NCBI GenBank assembly: GCA_016209105.1
Contig: JACQWR010000008.1
Coordinates: 1 to 43,734 of the forward strand
DNA: 43,734 bases
Direction of reading: 5' to 3'
From: Deltaproteobacteria bacterium
Lineage (GTDB): Bacteria > Desulfobacterota > Syntrophia > Syntrophales > JACQWR01
The notes under the pieces are model-generated. The model saw nothing but the letters and a program-made list of their open reading frames with translations. It ran no database searches and was not told where the DNA came from. Shown here one piece after another: positions 13,610-22,348 of the stretch. A program made the translations under genes and the position numbers. How positions within the stretch are numbered: position 1 is the first letter of the stretch; each line of letters begins with the position of its first letter.

Positions 13610-16245
13610 CGGCCATTCTCCTCCGCGTCCTGGCGCGTATGATTCTCCGGCTCCGATACCGCATCCGGGTGTCGGGTCTCGATCAGGTTGCCGCTCGCGG
13701 CACGCGGGGAATCCTGTTTCTTCCCAACCATCCGGCGCTGATTGATCCGCCGATCATGGTGAGCGAACTGCATAAGCACTTCGCCCCGCGCGTGCTGGCC
13801 GACAAGGACCAGGTTGACCGCTTTTTCATCCGGTGGATTGCCCGCATCATCGGGGTCCATGCCCTGCCCGATCCGGCCAGGTACGGAGACGCGAGTCGTG
13901 CCGAAGTCGAACGGATTCTCCGTGAGGGTATGGACATTCTCAAGGGCGGCGAGAACCTCCTCCTCTATCCGGCGGGACGCGTCTACCGCAGCTATCGTGA
14001 AGACCTGGGAGCGAACAGCGCCGTTGAGTCTATTCTTCGGGAGCTCCCCGATGTGCGGGTCGTGCTCATCCGCACGCGCGGTCTGTGGGGAAGTTCCTTC
14101 GGCCGTGCTTCCGGGACCGCGCCGAATCTGGGCAGGGTCCTGAAAAGAGGGTTCCTGATCCTTCTGGCAAATGGAATTTTCTTCTGCCCCCGTCGGAGCG
14201 TGTCCATCGAGTTGGCAGAGCCGGAGAACCTGCCGTGCCGTGGGGGGCGCGCCGCGCTAAACCATTTTCTGGAAGAGTATTATAACGAGGGTGCACTCCC
14301 CAACACCTACGTTCCCTATTTCTTTTGGGAAACGGGCGGTGCCCGCGCGGCGCCCGAACCTGCGGGCAGGCGCATTGAAAACGACATCAATGCCGTGCCT
14401 CCGGCCACGCGCGAGATCGTGCTGAAATACCTGCGGGATTTGACCGGCAGGGGTCAATTGCAGCCGAGTGAAAAACTGGGCGCCGATCTCGGCCTCGACA
14501 GCCTTGCCCGCGTGGAGCTCGCCCTCTGGCTGGAAAGCGAGTTTGGGTTTGCCGTGGGTGAAGATGTGCTGGAGACGGTCGGCGACGTGATGTTCGCCGC
14601 CTGCGGGAATGTGGCTGTCACCGGTCCGGCTGAACTGAAACCGCCGCCTCCCGCCTGGTTTAAGGGAAACGGGCGTGCGGGGCCGCTTGAACTTCCCGAG
14701 GGGCGGAGGATTCAGGATGTATTTCTAAAACAGGCGCGCCTTCAGCCGGGCCGGGTCATCCTCGCCGATCAGACGGGCGGCGCACGAACCTACCGTGACA
14801 TTATCACCGCCGTCATGGCGATAAAACCCGAGATCGAGAAGCTCGGCGGCGACTACATCGGCATCATGCTGCCTGCTTCAGCGGGCGCCGCGATCATCTA
14901 TCTTGCGACCCTGTTTGCCGGCAAGATTCCCGTGATGGTGAACTGGACCGTCGGTACGCGGAACATGGTTCATTCCCTGGATCTGCTGGGTGTGCGGCAG
15001 GTGCTTACGGCGGGGGCGTTGGTGCAAAAGATCGAGTCGCAGGGCGGCAACCTGTCGGAGCTCAGCGATCGGTTCATCATGCTGGAGACCGTGGGCAAGC
15101 GGATCACCGGGGGGCAAAAACTGAAAGCCGCCCTGATGAGCCGCTTGAGCTGGAGGTCGCTTGCGCGGGCGAAGGGCGTGGACACGGCAGTGGTGCTGTT
15201 CACCAGCGGATCGGAAAGCCTGCCTAAGGCCGTGCCGCTCAGCCATGCCAACATCCTCGCGAATATCCGCGACTTCATGAAAGTGTTCTCCTGCACGCCC
15301 CGGGACCGTCTCCTCGGCATGCTCCCGCCGTTCCATTCCTTCGGGATCACCGTCACGATGTGTTTCCCGCTGTGCGCCGGCCTCAGAACGGTCTATCATC
15401 CCAACCCCACCGCAGGCGGCACGCTGGCGCGCCTGATCGAGTCTTACAACGTCAGCCTGCTCGTGAGCACGCCGACCTTTCTCAGCGGCATCCTGCGCGG
15501 CGCGGACGATCGGCAGCTTGAGTCCCTGCGTGCGGTGATTTCCGGCGCGGAGAAATGTCCGGCCCAACTTTACGAAACGGTGGCGCGGCGTCTGCCGCAC
15601 CTGGTGCTTCTGGAAGGCTACGGCATCACCGAGTGCTCACCCGCCGTGTCGGTCAACGACGAAGCGGCGCCGCGGCCGCAGACGATCGGCAGGGTTTTGC
15701 CGTCCATTCAGTATGTTATTGTGGACGTGGACGGCGGACGGCGGGCGGGGAGGGGAGAGGCGGGAATGCTCCTGGTGCGCGGTTCCAGCATATTCAGCGG
15801 GTATCTCCAGTATGACGGCCCTTCGCCGTTTGTTGAATTCGAAGGCAAGACGTGGTACCGCACGGGCGATCTGGTTTCAGAGGACCAAGAGGGTGTGCTC
15901 ACCTTTGTCGGACGATTGAAGCGGTTCGTTAAGATCGGCGGCGAGATGATTTCCCTGCCGGCGATCGAAGACGTGCTGGCCGGATTTTATGCCGTGGCGG
16001 ATGATAACGGTCCGGTTATCGCGGTGGAAAGCACGCCTGCGGAAGTCAATCCGGAATTGGTTCTTTTCACTGTGCAGGACCTTGATCGGGAAACGGTAAA
16101 CCGCCAGATTCGCGAAGGCGGGCTCTCACCGTTTCACCATATCCGCACGGTGGTGAAGCTAGACGAAATTCCCGTGCTCGGTTCCGGCAAGACCGACTAC
16201 CGGGCGCTGAAAGACTTGCTGAAAGTGGGCATCAATCAGAAATAG
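13606..16245 (+). CDS. aas: Acyltransferase-ACP-acyl-ACP synthetase fusion (Aas-like)
   Basis: An 879-residue three-part enzyme. Residues 1-240 are a PlsC-type acyltransferase with the HX4D motif (H42, D47) in LPNHPALIDPP and a YPAGR motif near 121. Residues about 262-335 form an acyl carrier protein domain with LGADLGLDSLARVEL; Ser299 would carry phosphopantetheine. Residues about 365-875 are an AMP-binding ligase with the P-loop TSGSESLPK (533-541), GYGITECSP and YRTGDLV. E. coli Aas has the first and third parts (719 residues) and uses free ACP; here ACP is built in. The enzyme would activate fatty acids, load them on its own ACP and re-acylate lysophospholipids at the membrane. It is coupled to lplT. 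Confidence 0.9.
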   Translation: MTAILLRVLARMILRLRYRIRVSGLDQVAARGTRGILFLPNHPALIDPPIMVSELHKHFAPRVLADKDQVDRFFIRWIARIIGVHALPDPARYGDASRAEVERILREGMDILKGGENLLLYPAGRVYRSYREDLGANSAVESILRELPDVRVVLIRTRGLWGSSFGRASGTAPNLGRVLKRGFLILLANGIFFCPRRSVSIELAEPENLPCRGGRAALNHFLEEYYNEGALPNTYVPYFFWETGGARAAPEPAGRRIENDINAVPPATREIVLKYLRDLTGRGQLQPSEKLGADLGLDSLARVELALWLESEFGFAVGEDVLETVGDVMFAACGNVAVTGPAELKPPPPAWFKGNGRAGPLELPEGRRIQDVFLKQARLQPGRVILADQTGGARTYRDIITAVMAIKPEIEKLGGDYIGIMLPASAGAAIIYLATLFAGKIPVMVNWTVGTRNMVHSLDLLGVRQVLTAGALVQKIESQGGNLSELSDRFIMLETVGKRITGGQKLKAALMSRLSWRSLARAKGVDTAVVLFTSGSESLPKAVPLSHANILANIRDFMKVFSCTPRDRLLGMLPPFHSFGITVTMCFPLCAGLRTVYHPNPTAGGTLARLIESYNVSLLVSTPTFLSGILRGADDRQLESLRAVISGAEKCPAQLYETVARRLPHLVLLEGYGITECSPAVSVNDEAAPRPQTIGRVLPSIQYVIVDVDGGRRAGRGEAGMLLVRGSSIFSGYLQYDGPSPFVEFEGKTWYRTGDLVSEDQEGVLTFVGRLKRFVKIGGEMISLPAIEDVLAGFYAVADDNGPVIAVESTPAEVNPELVLFTVQDLDRETVNRQIREGGLSPFHHIRTVVKLDEIPVLGSGKTDYRALKDLLKVGINQK

Positions 16246-16262
16246 CTCGTTAAGAGGGACCC

Positions 16263-17195
16263 ATGAAAACAGAGGGATTTACGTTTTGCGGTCAGGGAGA
16301 GACGGAAATATCCGTATGTAAATGGTCTCCGGATATAGTAGCGGATAGGAAAGCCGCAGTGATCCTTGTCCATGGGATGGCGGAGACCGCGGCCCGCTAT
16401 GAACGGTTTGCCGCCGCCCTGACGGCGGCCGGTTTCGCCGTTTACGCGTTGGACCTGCGGGGACACGGCAGAACGGCAAAGAGAGCGGAAAACATGGGCT
16501 ATTTGGGGCAGGGTGATGGATTCGAGATGATGCTCGGAGACCTGCGTCATTTACACGGCATGGTTCGGGAAGAGAACCGGCAGGATCTGCCCTTGTTTCT
16601 TTTCGGCCACAGCATGGGTTCCTTTCTCGTCCAGGGATATGTCTCTCGATATGGGAAGGAACTGAAGGGTGTCGTCCTCTCCGGCACGGCGGGAAAATTC
16701 GGCTGGTTGCTTTATCCGGCGCTGGCGATTGCGGCAGTGGAAATGAAGATCAGGGGGCGCCGGGCACGGAGCCGCCTGTTGAACCGGATTATTTTCGGCG
16801 GTTTTAACCGGCAGTTCAGGCCGAACCGGACCGCATTCGACTGGCTGACGAGTGATGCCGCGGAAGTGGACAGATTTATCAATGATCCCTACTGCGGTTA
16901 CACCTTTTCGACCAGTTTTTTTCGTGATTTTTTTCTCTTCCTCCTGAAAATACATACCGTGGAAAGCCTTGGCGCTATCCCTCGTGATCTCCCGGTGTAT
17001 ATTTTTTCCGGAGACAGAGACCCCGTGGGCAGGAATACGAAAAGTGTCCTGCAACTCATAAGGATGTACCGGGAAGCCGGTTTGCGGGACGTCACCTCAA
17101 CATTTTATCGGGGTGGGCGGCATGAGATGCTCCATGAAGTCAACCGGGAAGAGGTTGCCAATGACATTCTATGCTGGCTGCATGAGCATTGTTGA
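16263..17195 (+). CDS. Monoacylglycerol lipase/lysophospholipase-like hydrolase
   Basis: A 310-residue alpha/beta hydrolase of the lysophospholipase L2 or monoglyceride lipase group. Visible are the oxyanion region LVHGMAE, the nucleophile elbow GHSMG (Ser117), the acid in FSGDRDPVG and the catalytic His in RHEMLHE. No signal peptide, so cytosolic or membrane-associated. It follows the aas-like gene by 17 bases. The three genes together handle lysophospholipids: flip in, re-acylate, or degrade. Precise substrate (lysophospholipid or monoacylglycerol) is inferred. Confidence 0.85.
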   Translation: MKTEGFTFCGQGETEISVCKWSPDIVADRKAAVILVHGMAETAARYERFAAALTAAGFAVYALDLRGHGRTAKRAENMGYLGQGDGFEMMLGDLRHLHGMVREENRQDLPLFLFGHSMGSFLVQGYVSRYGKELKGVVLSGTAGKFGWLLYPALAIAAVEMKIRGRRARSRLLNRIIFGGFNRQFRPNRTAFDWLTSDAAEVDRFINDPYCGYTFSTSFFRDFFLFLLKIHTVESLGAIPRDLPVYIFSGDRDPVGRNTKSVLQLIRMYREAGLRDVTSTFYRGGRHEMLHEVNREEVANDILCWLHEHC

Positions 17196-17236
17196 TGGCG
17201 GGCCTGTTTTCGCGCCGGATGGTGCTCTGTCTTATT

Positions 17237-17356
17237 CCGATTTCAAATCAAAGATGATAGCAAGGCGGCGAGGAGGAGGCGACGCAGTCCTCCATAAACG
17301 TACGTCGAGGAGCCGACAACGAAGCCAACAATGAGAGCGCTTTGATTTGGAATCGG
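17237..17356. repeat. 120-bp palindromic element with 17-bp terminal inverted repeats
   Basis: CCGATTTCAAATCAAAG (17237-17253) and CTTTGATTTGGAATCGG (17340-17356) are inverted repeats with one mismatch. The interior is GC-rich and contains ACGTACGT and paired GAGGAG/CTCC-type segments. It lies between two convergent genes and may act as a bidirectional terminator. The form fits a MITE-like or REP-like repeat. No second copy is inside this window. Confidence 0.65.
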
Positions 17357-17358
17357 CA

Positions 17359-19053
17359 TTAGGATATCCGTAACGCTTTCCCATATTCCCTCTTGAGGAA
17401 GGATTTGCTGACGCCGTGGTCTATGAAATCCCAGGGGAGAAGCTCGTCGAGATCCTTGCTGCGATAAACGTAAAAACCGGGATCTATGCCTGATTCTTTT
17501 AACGCCCGCGCCCAGTTTCCACCGTTTTCGTGCACTGCGAGGAGTATCCTCCCCAACCGCCGGTCGCCGAGGGAAAGGAGCGCCTGGAGGTAATTTTGTT
17601 TGGGGGTGTCGTGGATGACCTTTATGGATTTTTCACGGCTAAGCGCCCGTTCAATCCGCTGGATCCTTTTCCGCACGATGTTGAGATCGGTCAGAGGATG
17701 CCATTGAAAGGGCGTGGCCGGTTTGGGAATAAACTGGTTGATGCTCAGCGTAATGAGACGAAAGTGTTTTTTCTTTTTGCGGTATTGGGCGGCATGAAGT
17801 TTGATGCGTAAGACCAGACGTATGATGGCCTCAATATCCTCGTCCGTTTCCGAGGGCAGTCCCACCATGAAATAGAGCCGGATATTGACGATCCCGTATT
17901 CAGCCAGCCGTTCAACGGCCTGGAGGATTTGGAGTTCCGTAATTCCCTTCCGGATGACCGTCCGCAGGCGTTCGCTCCCCGCCTCGGGCGCAAGGGATAC
18001 GGTCTCCACGCCCCCTTCCTTCAAAATACGCACGATTTCGCCGGTGACCATATCCATGCGCAGGGAGGCGATGGCCACTCTGCCGCGCTGCCCCACGATG
18101 GAGCGACAGAGGGGAATCAGTTCGGGATGATCCGATACCGCCGTGCCCATCAATCCGATTTTCTTCCCCCGGTCCATCCCCCGCGTTATGGCTGTTCCGA
18201 TGCACGAACAATCGCGGAATCGCGCCGGCCGGTAAACAAACCCCGCCGCGCAGAACCGGCAGCCGCGCCGGCAGCCTCTGCTGACCTCCACGAGAAACAT
18301 ATCCCCGAATTCCGTGTCTGCCGTCATAATGGATTGCTCGGTTACAAAGGCATTGATGTCCTTTACCGATCCGCTTGTTATTTGTTCCGGAAAGGAGGAA
18401 TCGACGGGTCTCCTGTTTTCTATCCGGTTATTCTTGTAGGTGATTTCATAGCAGCCCGGCACGTAAGCGCCGGGGATATTTTTCTGAACGCGGGCGAGGA
18501 GCTCCTTTCTGGCAAGCCCACGCCGGCGGGAGTGTTCAAAGAGTGAGAGGAACCCAGGAACGATTTCCTCCCCTTCGCCCAGGAGGAAACAATCAAAGAA
18601 ATCGGCCAGAGGTTCCGGGTTCAGCGTGACGGCGATGCCGCCGCCCATGACAAGCGGATCCCGTTCCCTCCTCTGCGTGGACAGGAGGGGGATCATGCCC
18701 ATCTCAAGCATTGTTAAGATGTGGGGATAGTCGTTTTCAAAAGGAAGGGAAAAAGCGATGATATCGAATTCGGCAAGGGGTTTCTGCGACTCCAGGCTGA
18801 AAAGAGGGGCCGATGTTCCTTCAAACGCCGCCATATCCGCGGGGTCAGGGAGGAAGACCCGCTCACACAGGAAAGACGGCTGACGGTTCAAGAGCGTATA
18901 TATGGTCTGAAATCCGAGGTTGGACATCCCGGTCCGGTAGTGATTCGGATAGGCCAAACACACCGTCAGGACGTTCCCCCAGATTTTTTTCCGGTATCCT
19001 TCTTCGCGGTCTAAAAGATCACGGTATTTCCTCTGCAGCGCCCAGGACATCAT
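17359..19053 (-). CDS. Radical SAM protein (Elp3/B12-binding-like, TIGR03960-type)
   Basis: A 564-residue radical SAM enzyme. The N-terminal 240 residues resemble the B12-binding-like Rossmann region of the YgiQ/TIGR03960 group, with MGGGIAVTLNPEPLADFFDCFLLGEGEE. The radical SAM cluster motif is CRRGCRFC (Cys261, 265, 268) in VEVSRGCRRGCRFCAAGF, followed by the SPEAGSERLR-like segment APEAGSERLRTVIRKG and a (beta/alpha) barrel. The reaction is not known to me; members often neighbour DUF2344 and ribosomal or RNase G genes. Here it follows ftsZ by 35 bases on the same strand and so probably shares the dcw transcript. Two ATGs in tandem start it. Confidence 0.85.
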   Translation of the reverse strand: MMSWALQRKYRDLLDREEGYRKKIWGNVLTVCLAYPNHYRTGMSNLGFQTIYTLLNRQPSFLCERVFLPDPADMAAFEGTSAPLFSLESQKPLAEFDIIAFSLPFENDYPHILTMLEMGMIPLLSTQRRERDPLVMGGGIAVTLNPEPLADFFDCFLLGEGEEIVPGFLSLFEHSRRRGLARKELLARVQKNIPGAYVPGCYEITYKNNRIENRRPVDSSFPEQITSGSVKDINAFVTEQSIMTADTEFGDMFLVEVSRGCRRGCRFCAAGFVYRPARFRDCSCIGTAITRGMDRGKKIGLMGTAVSDHPELIPLCRSIVGQRGRVAIASLRMDMVTGEIVRILKEGGVETVSLAPEAGSERLRTVIRKGITELQILQAVERLAEYGIVNIRLYFMVGLPSETDEDIEAIIRLVLRIKLHAAQYRKKKKHFRLITLSINQFIPKPATPFQWHPLTDLNIVRKRIQRIERALSREKSIKVIHDTPKQNYLQALLSLGDRRLGRILLAVHENGGNWARALKESGIDPGFYVYRSKDLDELLPWDFIDHGVSKSFLKREYGKALRIS

Positions 19054-19088
19054 CCTGCCTTCACCGCGCCGGCCACGGCCAACGCGGT

Positions 19089-20234
19089 CTAATCTGCCTG
19101 CCTGCGCAGAAAGGTCGGCACCTCGAGATCGGGGTCGTCGTTGTCATCAATAAGTCCCATCTTTACCACTTTGGTGGCTTCAAAAGACTTGCCGGTCCTG
19201 ATATACGTGGGCATAGACAGATCATCGCGCTTATAAAGGTTTGCCACGTTCGTAATGCCCTGTTTCCCCTTGATGGGGTCTTCAAAACCGGTGGCGATGA
19301 CGGTGATGCGTATCTCGTCTCCCATGGTTTCATCCACGACGGTTCCGAAGATGATATTGGCGTCCTCATGCGCCTCGGCCTGGATAAGGGAAGATGCTTC
19401 GTTGATTTCCAAAAGACCCATGTCCGGCCCTCCCGTGATATTCAAGAGGATGCCGTGGGCGCCATGAATGCTGTTGTCTTCCAAGAGGGGCGAGGATATG
19501 GCCCGTTGTGCCGCTTCCACCGCCCTGTTCTCGCCGCTGGCGGTGCCCGTTCCCATGAGGGCAAGACCCATTTCCGACATGACGTTCCTCACATCGGCAA
19601 AGTCCAGGTTGATGAGACCAGGAATGATGATCAGATCAGAAATGCCTTTCACCGCATGGTAGAGGATGTCGTCCGCCTTTTTGAAGGCCTCCAAGAGCGA
19701 CAGGTTTTTCCCCCCCAGGCTGAGGAGCCTCTGGTTCGGCACCGTGATCAGGGTGTCAACGATGTTCCTCAGGGCGGTGATGCCGTCTTCCGCCTGTAGG
19801 TTGCGCCTCTTTCCTTCAAATTGGAAAGGCTTGGTGACGACGGCGATGGTGAGCGTTCCCATCTCCTTGGCTATTTCCGCCACGATCGGCGCCCCGCCCG
19901 TGCCGGTGCCGCCCCCCAGGCCGGCCGTGACGAACACCATATCCGCCCCCTCAAGGTATTCCCTAAGCAGATCCCTGGTCTCCATGGCCGCCTTTTTTCC
20001 GACGCTGGGGTCTGAACCCGCGCCCAGTCCTTTCGTTATCTCGGCGCCGAGCTGGATCTTGATCGGTGCGCTGGATGCACGCAGCGCCTGGGCGTCCGTA
20101 TTGGCCGTGATAAAATCAACCCCCTTCAGGTCATACGAAATCATGGTGTTTACGGCGTTTCCGCCGCCCCCGCCGATACCGATCACTTTGATTTTTGCCG
20201 AACTCATGGTAGCCGGATCAGGTAATTCAAACAT
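19089..20234 (-). CDS. ftsZ: Cell division tubulin FtsZ
   Basis: A 381-residue FtsZ, the GTPase that polymerises into the Z ring. The glycine-rich start [11 protein letters not shown] (19-29) and the tubulin signature GGGTGTG (107-113) are intact. The T7 catalytic loop ([11 protein letters not shown]) is also present. The acidic linker ends in a conserved C-terminal peptide, [12 protein letters not shown], which binds FtsA. The linker is short. The start ATG is preceded by GGAGGAAGG. It follows ftsA by 15 bases at the end of the dcw cluster. Confidence 0.98.
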   Translation of the reverse strand: MFELPDPATMSSAKIKVIGIGGGGGNAVNTMISYDLKGVDFITANTDAQALRASSAPIKIQLGAEITKGLGAGSDPSVGKKAAMETRDLLREYLEGADMVFVTAGLGGGTGTGGAPIVAEIAKEMGTLTIAVVTKPFQFEGKRRNLQAEDGITALRNIVDTLITVPNQRLLSLGGKNLSLLEAFKKADDILYHAVKGISDLIIIPGLINLDFADVRNVMSEMGLALMGTGTASGENRAVEAAQRAISSPLLEDNSIHGAHGILLNITGGPDMGLLEINEASSLIQAEAHEDANIIFGTVVDETMGDEIRITVIATGFEDPIKGKQGITNVANLYKRDDLSMPTYIRTGKSFEATKVVKMGLIDDNDDPDLEVPTFLRRQAD

Positions 20235-20249
20235 AGCCCTTCCTCCCTT

Positions 20250-21476
20250 TTAAAAGAATTCTATGAACCACTTTTTTATGTCTTTTATTATGTTGGTGAA
20301 TATGTTCCCCTCACTTTTCCTGATTGCCTCCTTGGAGATGTTTTTGCTTCCATAGACCACCAGCCCCACGCCGGTGGCGTACATGGGACTGTTCACCACG
20401 TCGGACAACCCACCCACGCCGGCGGGACAACCTCTCCGGACGGGCATGTTGAAGATATGCTCGGCAAGTTCCGTCGTGCCGGACATAATGGCTGTTCCCC
20501 CCGTCAGGACGACGCCCGCCGCCAAGATATCTTCAAACCCTGATTTTATGATTTCCCGGTAGGCCAGATTCAGGATCTCTTCCATGCGCGGTTCGATGAT
20601 CCGTCCCAGTATCTGGCGGGACACTTCACGCGGCTCCCTTCCCCCCACGCTGGGCACCTCGATTGTTTCGTCCTTCGGTATCATGGGGCTGTAAGCGCAG
20701 CCGTATTTTATTTTTATTTTCTCCGCCTCCGCGATCGGCGTTCGCAATCCCGTTGCGATATCGCCGGTCAGGTAGTTGCCGCCCACGGGGAGCACCGCCG
20801 TATGTTTTATGCTTCCTTCGGAAAATACGGCGATATCTGTGGTTCCTCCCCCGATGTCCATGAGCGCCACCCCCAGATCTTTTTCATCTTCGCTGAGAAT
20901 AGCCTCGCTCGATGCCAACTGTTCCAGGACAATGTCGTTCACGTCCAATCCCACTCGATTGACCGATTTCACGATATTCTGCACCGAGGTGACGGCGCCG
21001 GTGACAATGTGGACCTTTGCCTCGAGGCGGACGCCGGACATGCCCACCGGATCTCTGATGCCGTCCTGCTCGTCCACTACATAGCTTTGCGGCAGCGTAT
21101 GCAGGATTTCCCTGTCCAGGGGGATGGCGATGGCCTTTGCCGCTTCAATCGCCCGTTCCACATCGTCCTCATCGACTTCTCGTCCCTTGATGGCCACAAT
21201 GCCGAGACTGTTCTGTCCTTTGATGTGTCCTCCGGCAATGCCGGCGTATACCGAACTGATCTCGCAGCCGGACATGTGTTCGGCTTCATCCACGGCTTTT
21301 CGCACCGCGTCCACCGTGCTTTCGATATTGACGACGACACCTTTTCTCAACCCTTCCGAAGGGCAGGAGCCGATACCGATAATGTCAATCCCCGTCTCCT
21401 TCACTTCCCCCACGATAGCGCAGATCTTGGTGGTTCCGATATCGAGTCCGACGATCACATTTCCTTTTTTCCCCAT
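20250..21476 (-). CDS. ftsA: Cell division actin-like protein FtsA
   Basis: A 408-residue FtsA that anchors FtsZ to the membrane. Actin-fold phosphate loops are visible as GLDIGTTKICAIVGEV and MDIGGGTTDIAVF, plus the adenosine motif VLTGGTAIM. The C-terminus ends with an amphipathic helix, IFTNIIKDIKKWFIEFF, the membrane-targeting sequence. Two ATGs six bases apart are possible; the inner one (21474-21476) has AAGGAG nine bases upstream and is preferred. Order ftsQ-ftsA-ftsZ is classical. Confidence 0.97.
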   Translation of the reverse strand: MGKKGNVIVGLDIGTTKICAIVGEVKETGIDIIGIGSCPSEGLRKGVVVNIESTVDAVRKAVDEAEHMSGCEISSVYAGIAGGHIKGQNSLGIVAIKGREVDEDDVERAIEAAKAIAIPLDREILHTLPQSYVVDEQDGIRDPVGMSGVRLEAKVHIVTGAVTSVQNIVKSVNRVGLDVNDIVLEQLASSEAILSEDEKDLGVALMDIGGGTTDIAVFSEGSIKHTAVLPVGGNYLTGDIATGLRTPIAEAEKIKIKYGCAYSPMIPKDETIEVPSVGGREPREVSRQILGRIIEPRMEEILNLAYREIIKSGFEDILAAGVVLTGGTAIMSGTTELAEHIFNMPVRRGCPAGVGGLSDVVNSPMYATGVGLVVYGSKNISKEAIRKSEGNIFTNIIKDIKKWFIEFF

Positions 21477-21499
21477 TGCCATTCACTCCTTGCACCTGT

Positions 21500-22348
21500 T
21501 TAAGTTTTGTATTCCTTTTCCCTGTCTCCCGTTCCCGCCGGTCTCGTTATGTTTTTCCTCTGGACGGTGATCTTTGTGGGGTCGCTGGCGTCTATGCGGA
21601 GGAATTTAGCCTCAGGATTTTTTCTCTCCAGATCGGCAAGGATCGGGCCCAGACGTTTAAGTTTGTTTTCGTAGCTGTCAAATCCGAGCAACAGACAGAG
21701 GCCATTGTCGGTAAAGAGAGAGAACCCGAAAACCTCATGGCAGTTTATCTCGGAAACATGGTTCATGGTCGGGAAAACGGTCGATGCGGCCAAGAACCGG
21801 AGGAACTCCAGTGATTTCTCCAACAGCCGGATGTTCGCGTTCCCTTCGTTGAAACAACCCGTCAGCACGGGAAGATCGGCGTCATCGCATGGCTCAAGCT
21901 TTTTGAATACGGTCCCTTCCGTATCCATCAGGAATAGATCATCGCGTTTCTTTACCAGGGCGGCGGCCGTCCTTTCGCGCACCACGATCACCAAGCGGTT
22001 CGGCAGTTCCCTGCCGATGTAAACTTTCCTGATCCAGGGGTTGGTCATGATCTTCCGGTTTATTGCCTCACTGTTTATGGCGAGGAGATTATGGGAGGGC
22101 CTGATTGAGGCAAGTGAAAGGATGTCTTTTTCCGTCAGTTCCTTGCAGCCCCTGACCACTGTTTCCCTGATCTGGAAATAGGGAAGGCTGATGACACAGT
22201 TGTAACCGTAAATCATTGCCACGCCGAGCGTAAGAATGATACCCGCCAGCAGAACAGCCTTCAGGCACTCGCGGGTCGTGTTCTTCAGCCGCCGCCGCAG
22301 TCGGTATTTTTTGGTCTCGAACGTGGATTTAAGATTTGTTGCTTTCAT
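21500..22348 (-). CDS. ftsQ: Cell division protein FtsQ
   Basis: A 282-residue bitopic membrane protein: an Arg/Lys-rich cytoplasmic tail of about 30 residues, one helix (LKAVLLAGIILTLGVAMIYGY), then a POTRA domain (YFQIRETVVRGCKELTEKDILSLA). The periplasmic beta domain follows. FtsQ links FtsB/FtsL and early divisome proteins. Its ATG overlaps the murB stop (ATGA). The sequence is diverged but position and topology are decisive. Confidence 0.93.
   Translation of the reverse strand: MKATNLKSTFETKKYRLRRRLKNTTRECLKAVLLAGIILTLGVAMIYGYNCVISLPYFQIRETVVRGCKELTEKDILSLASIRPSHNLLAINSEAINRKIMTNPWIRKVYIGRELPNRLVIVVRERTAAALVKKRDDLFLMDTEGTVFKKLEPCDDADLPVLTGCFNEGNANIRLLEKSLEFLRFLAASTVFPTMNHVSEINCHEVFGFSLFTDNGLCLLLGFDSYENKLKRLGPILADLERKNPEAKFLRIDASDPTKITVQRKNITRPAGTGDREKEYKT

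Noticed and set aside
14878..15600. A 240-codon minus-strand frame opposite the acyl-ACP synthetase domain
   Set aside because: Same reason: antisense of a well-supported enzyme, with no ribosome site or family motif.
18813..19799. A 328-codon plus-strand frame opposite the radical SAM and ftsZ genes
   Set aside because: It crosses two real genes and their gap on the other strand and has no recognisable motif.
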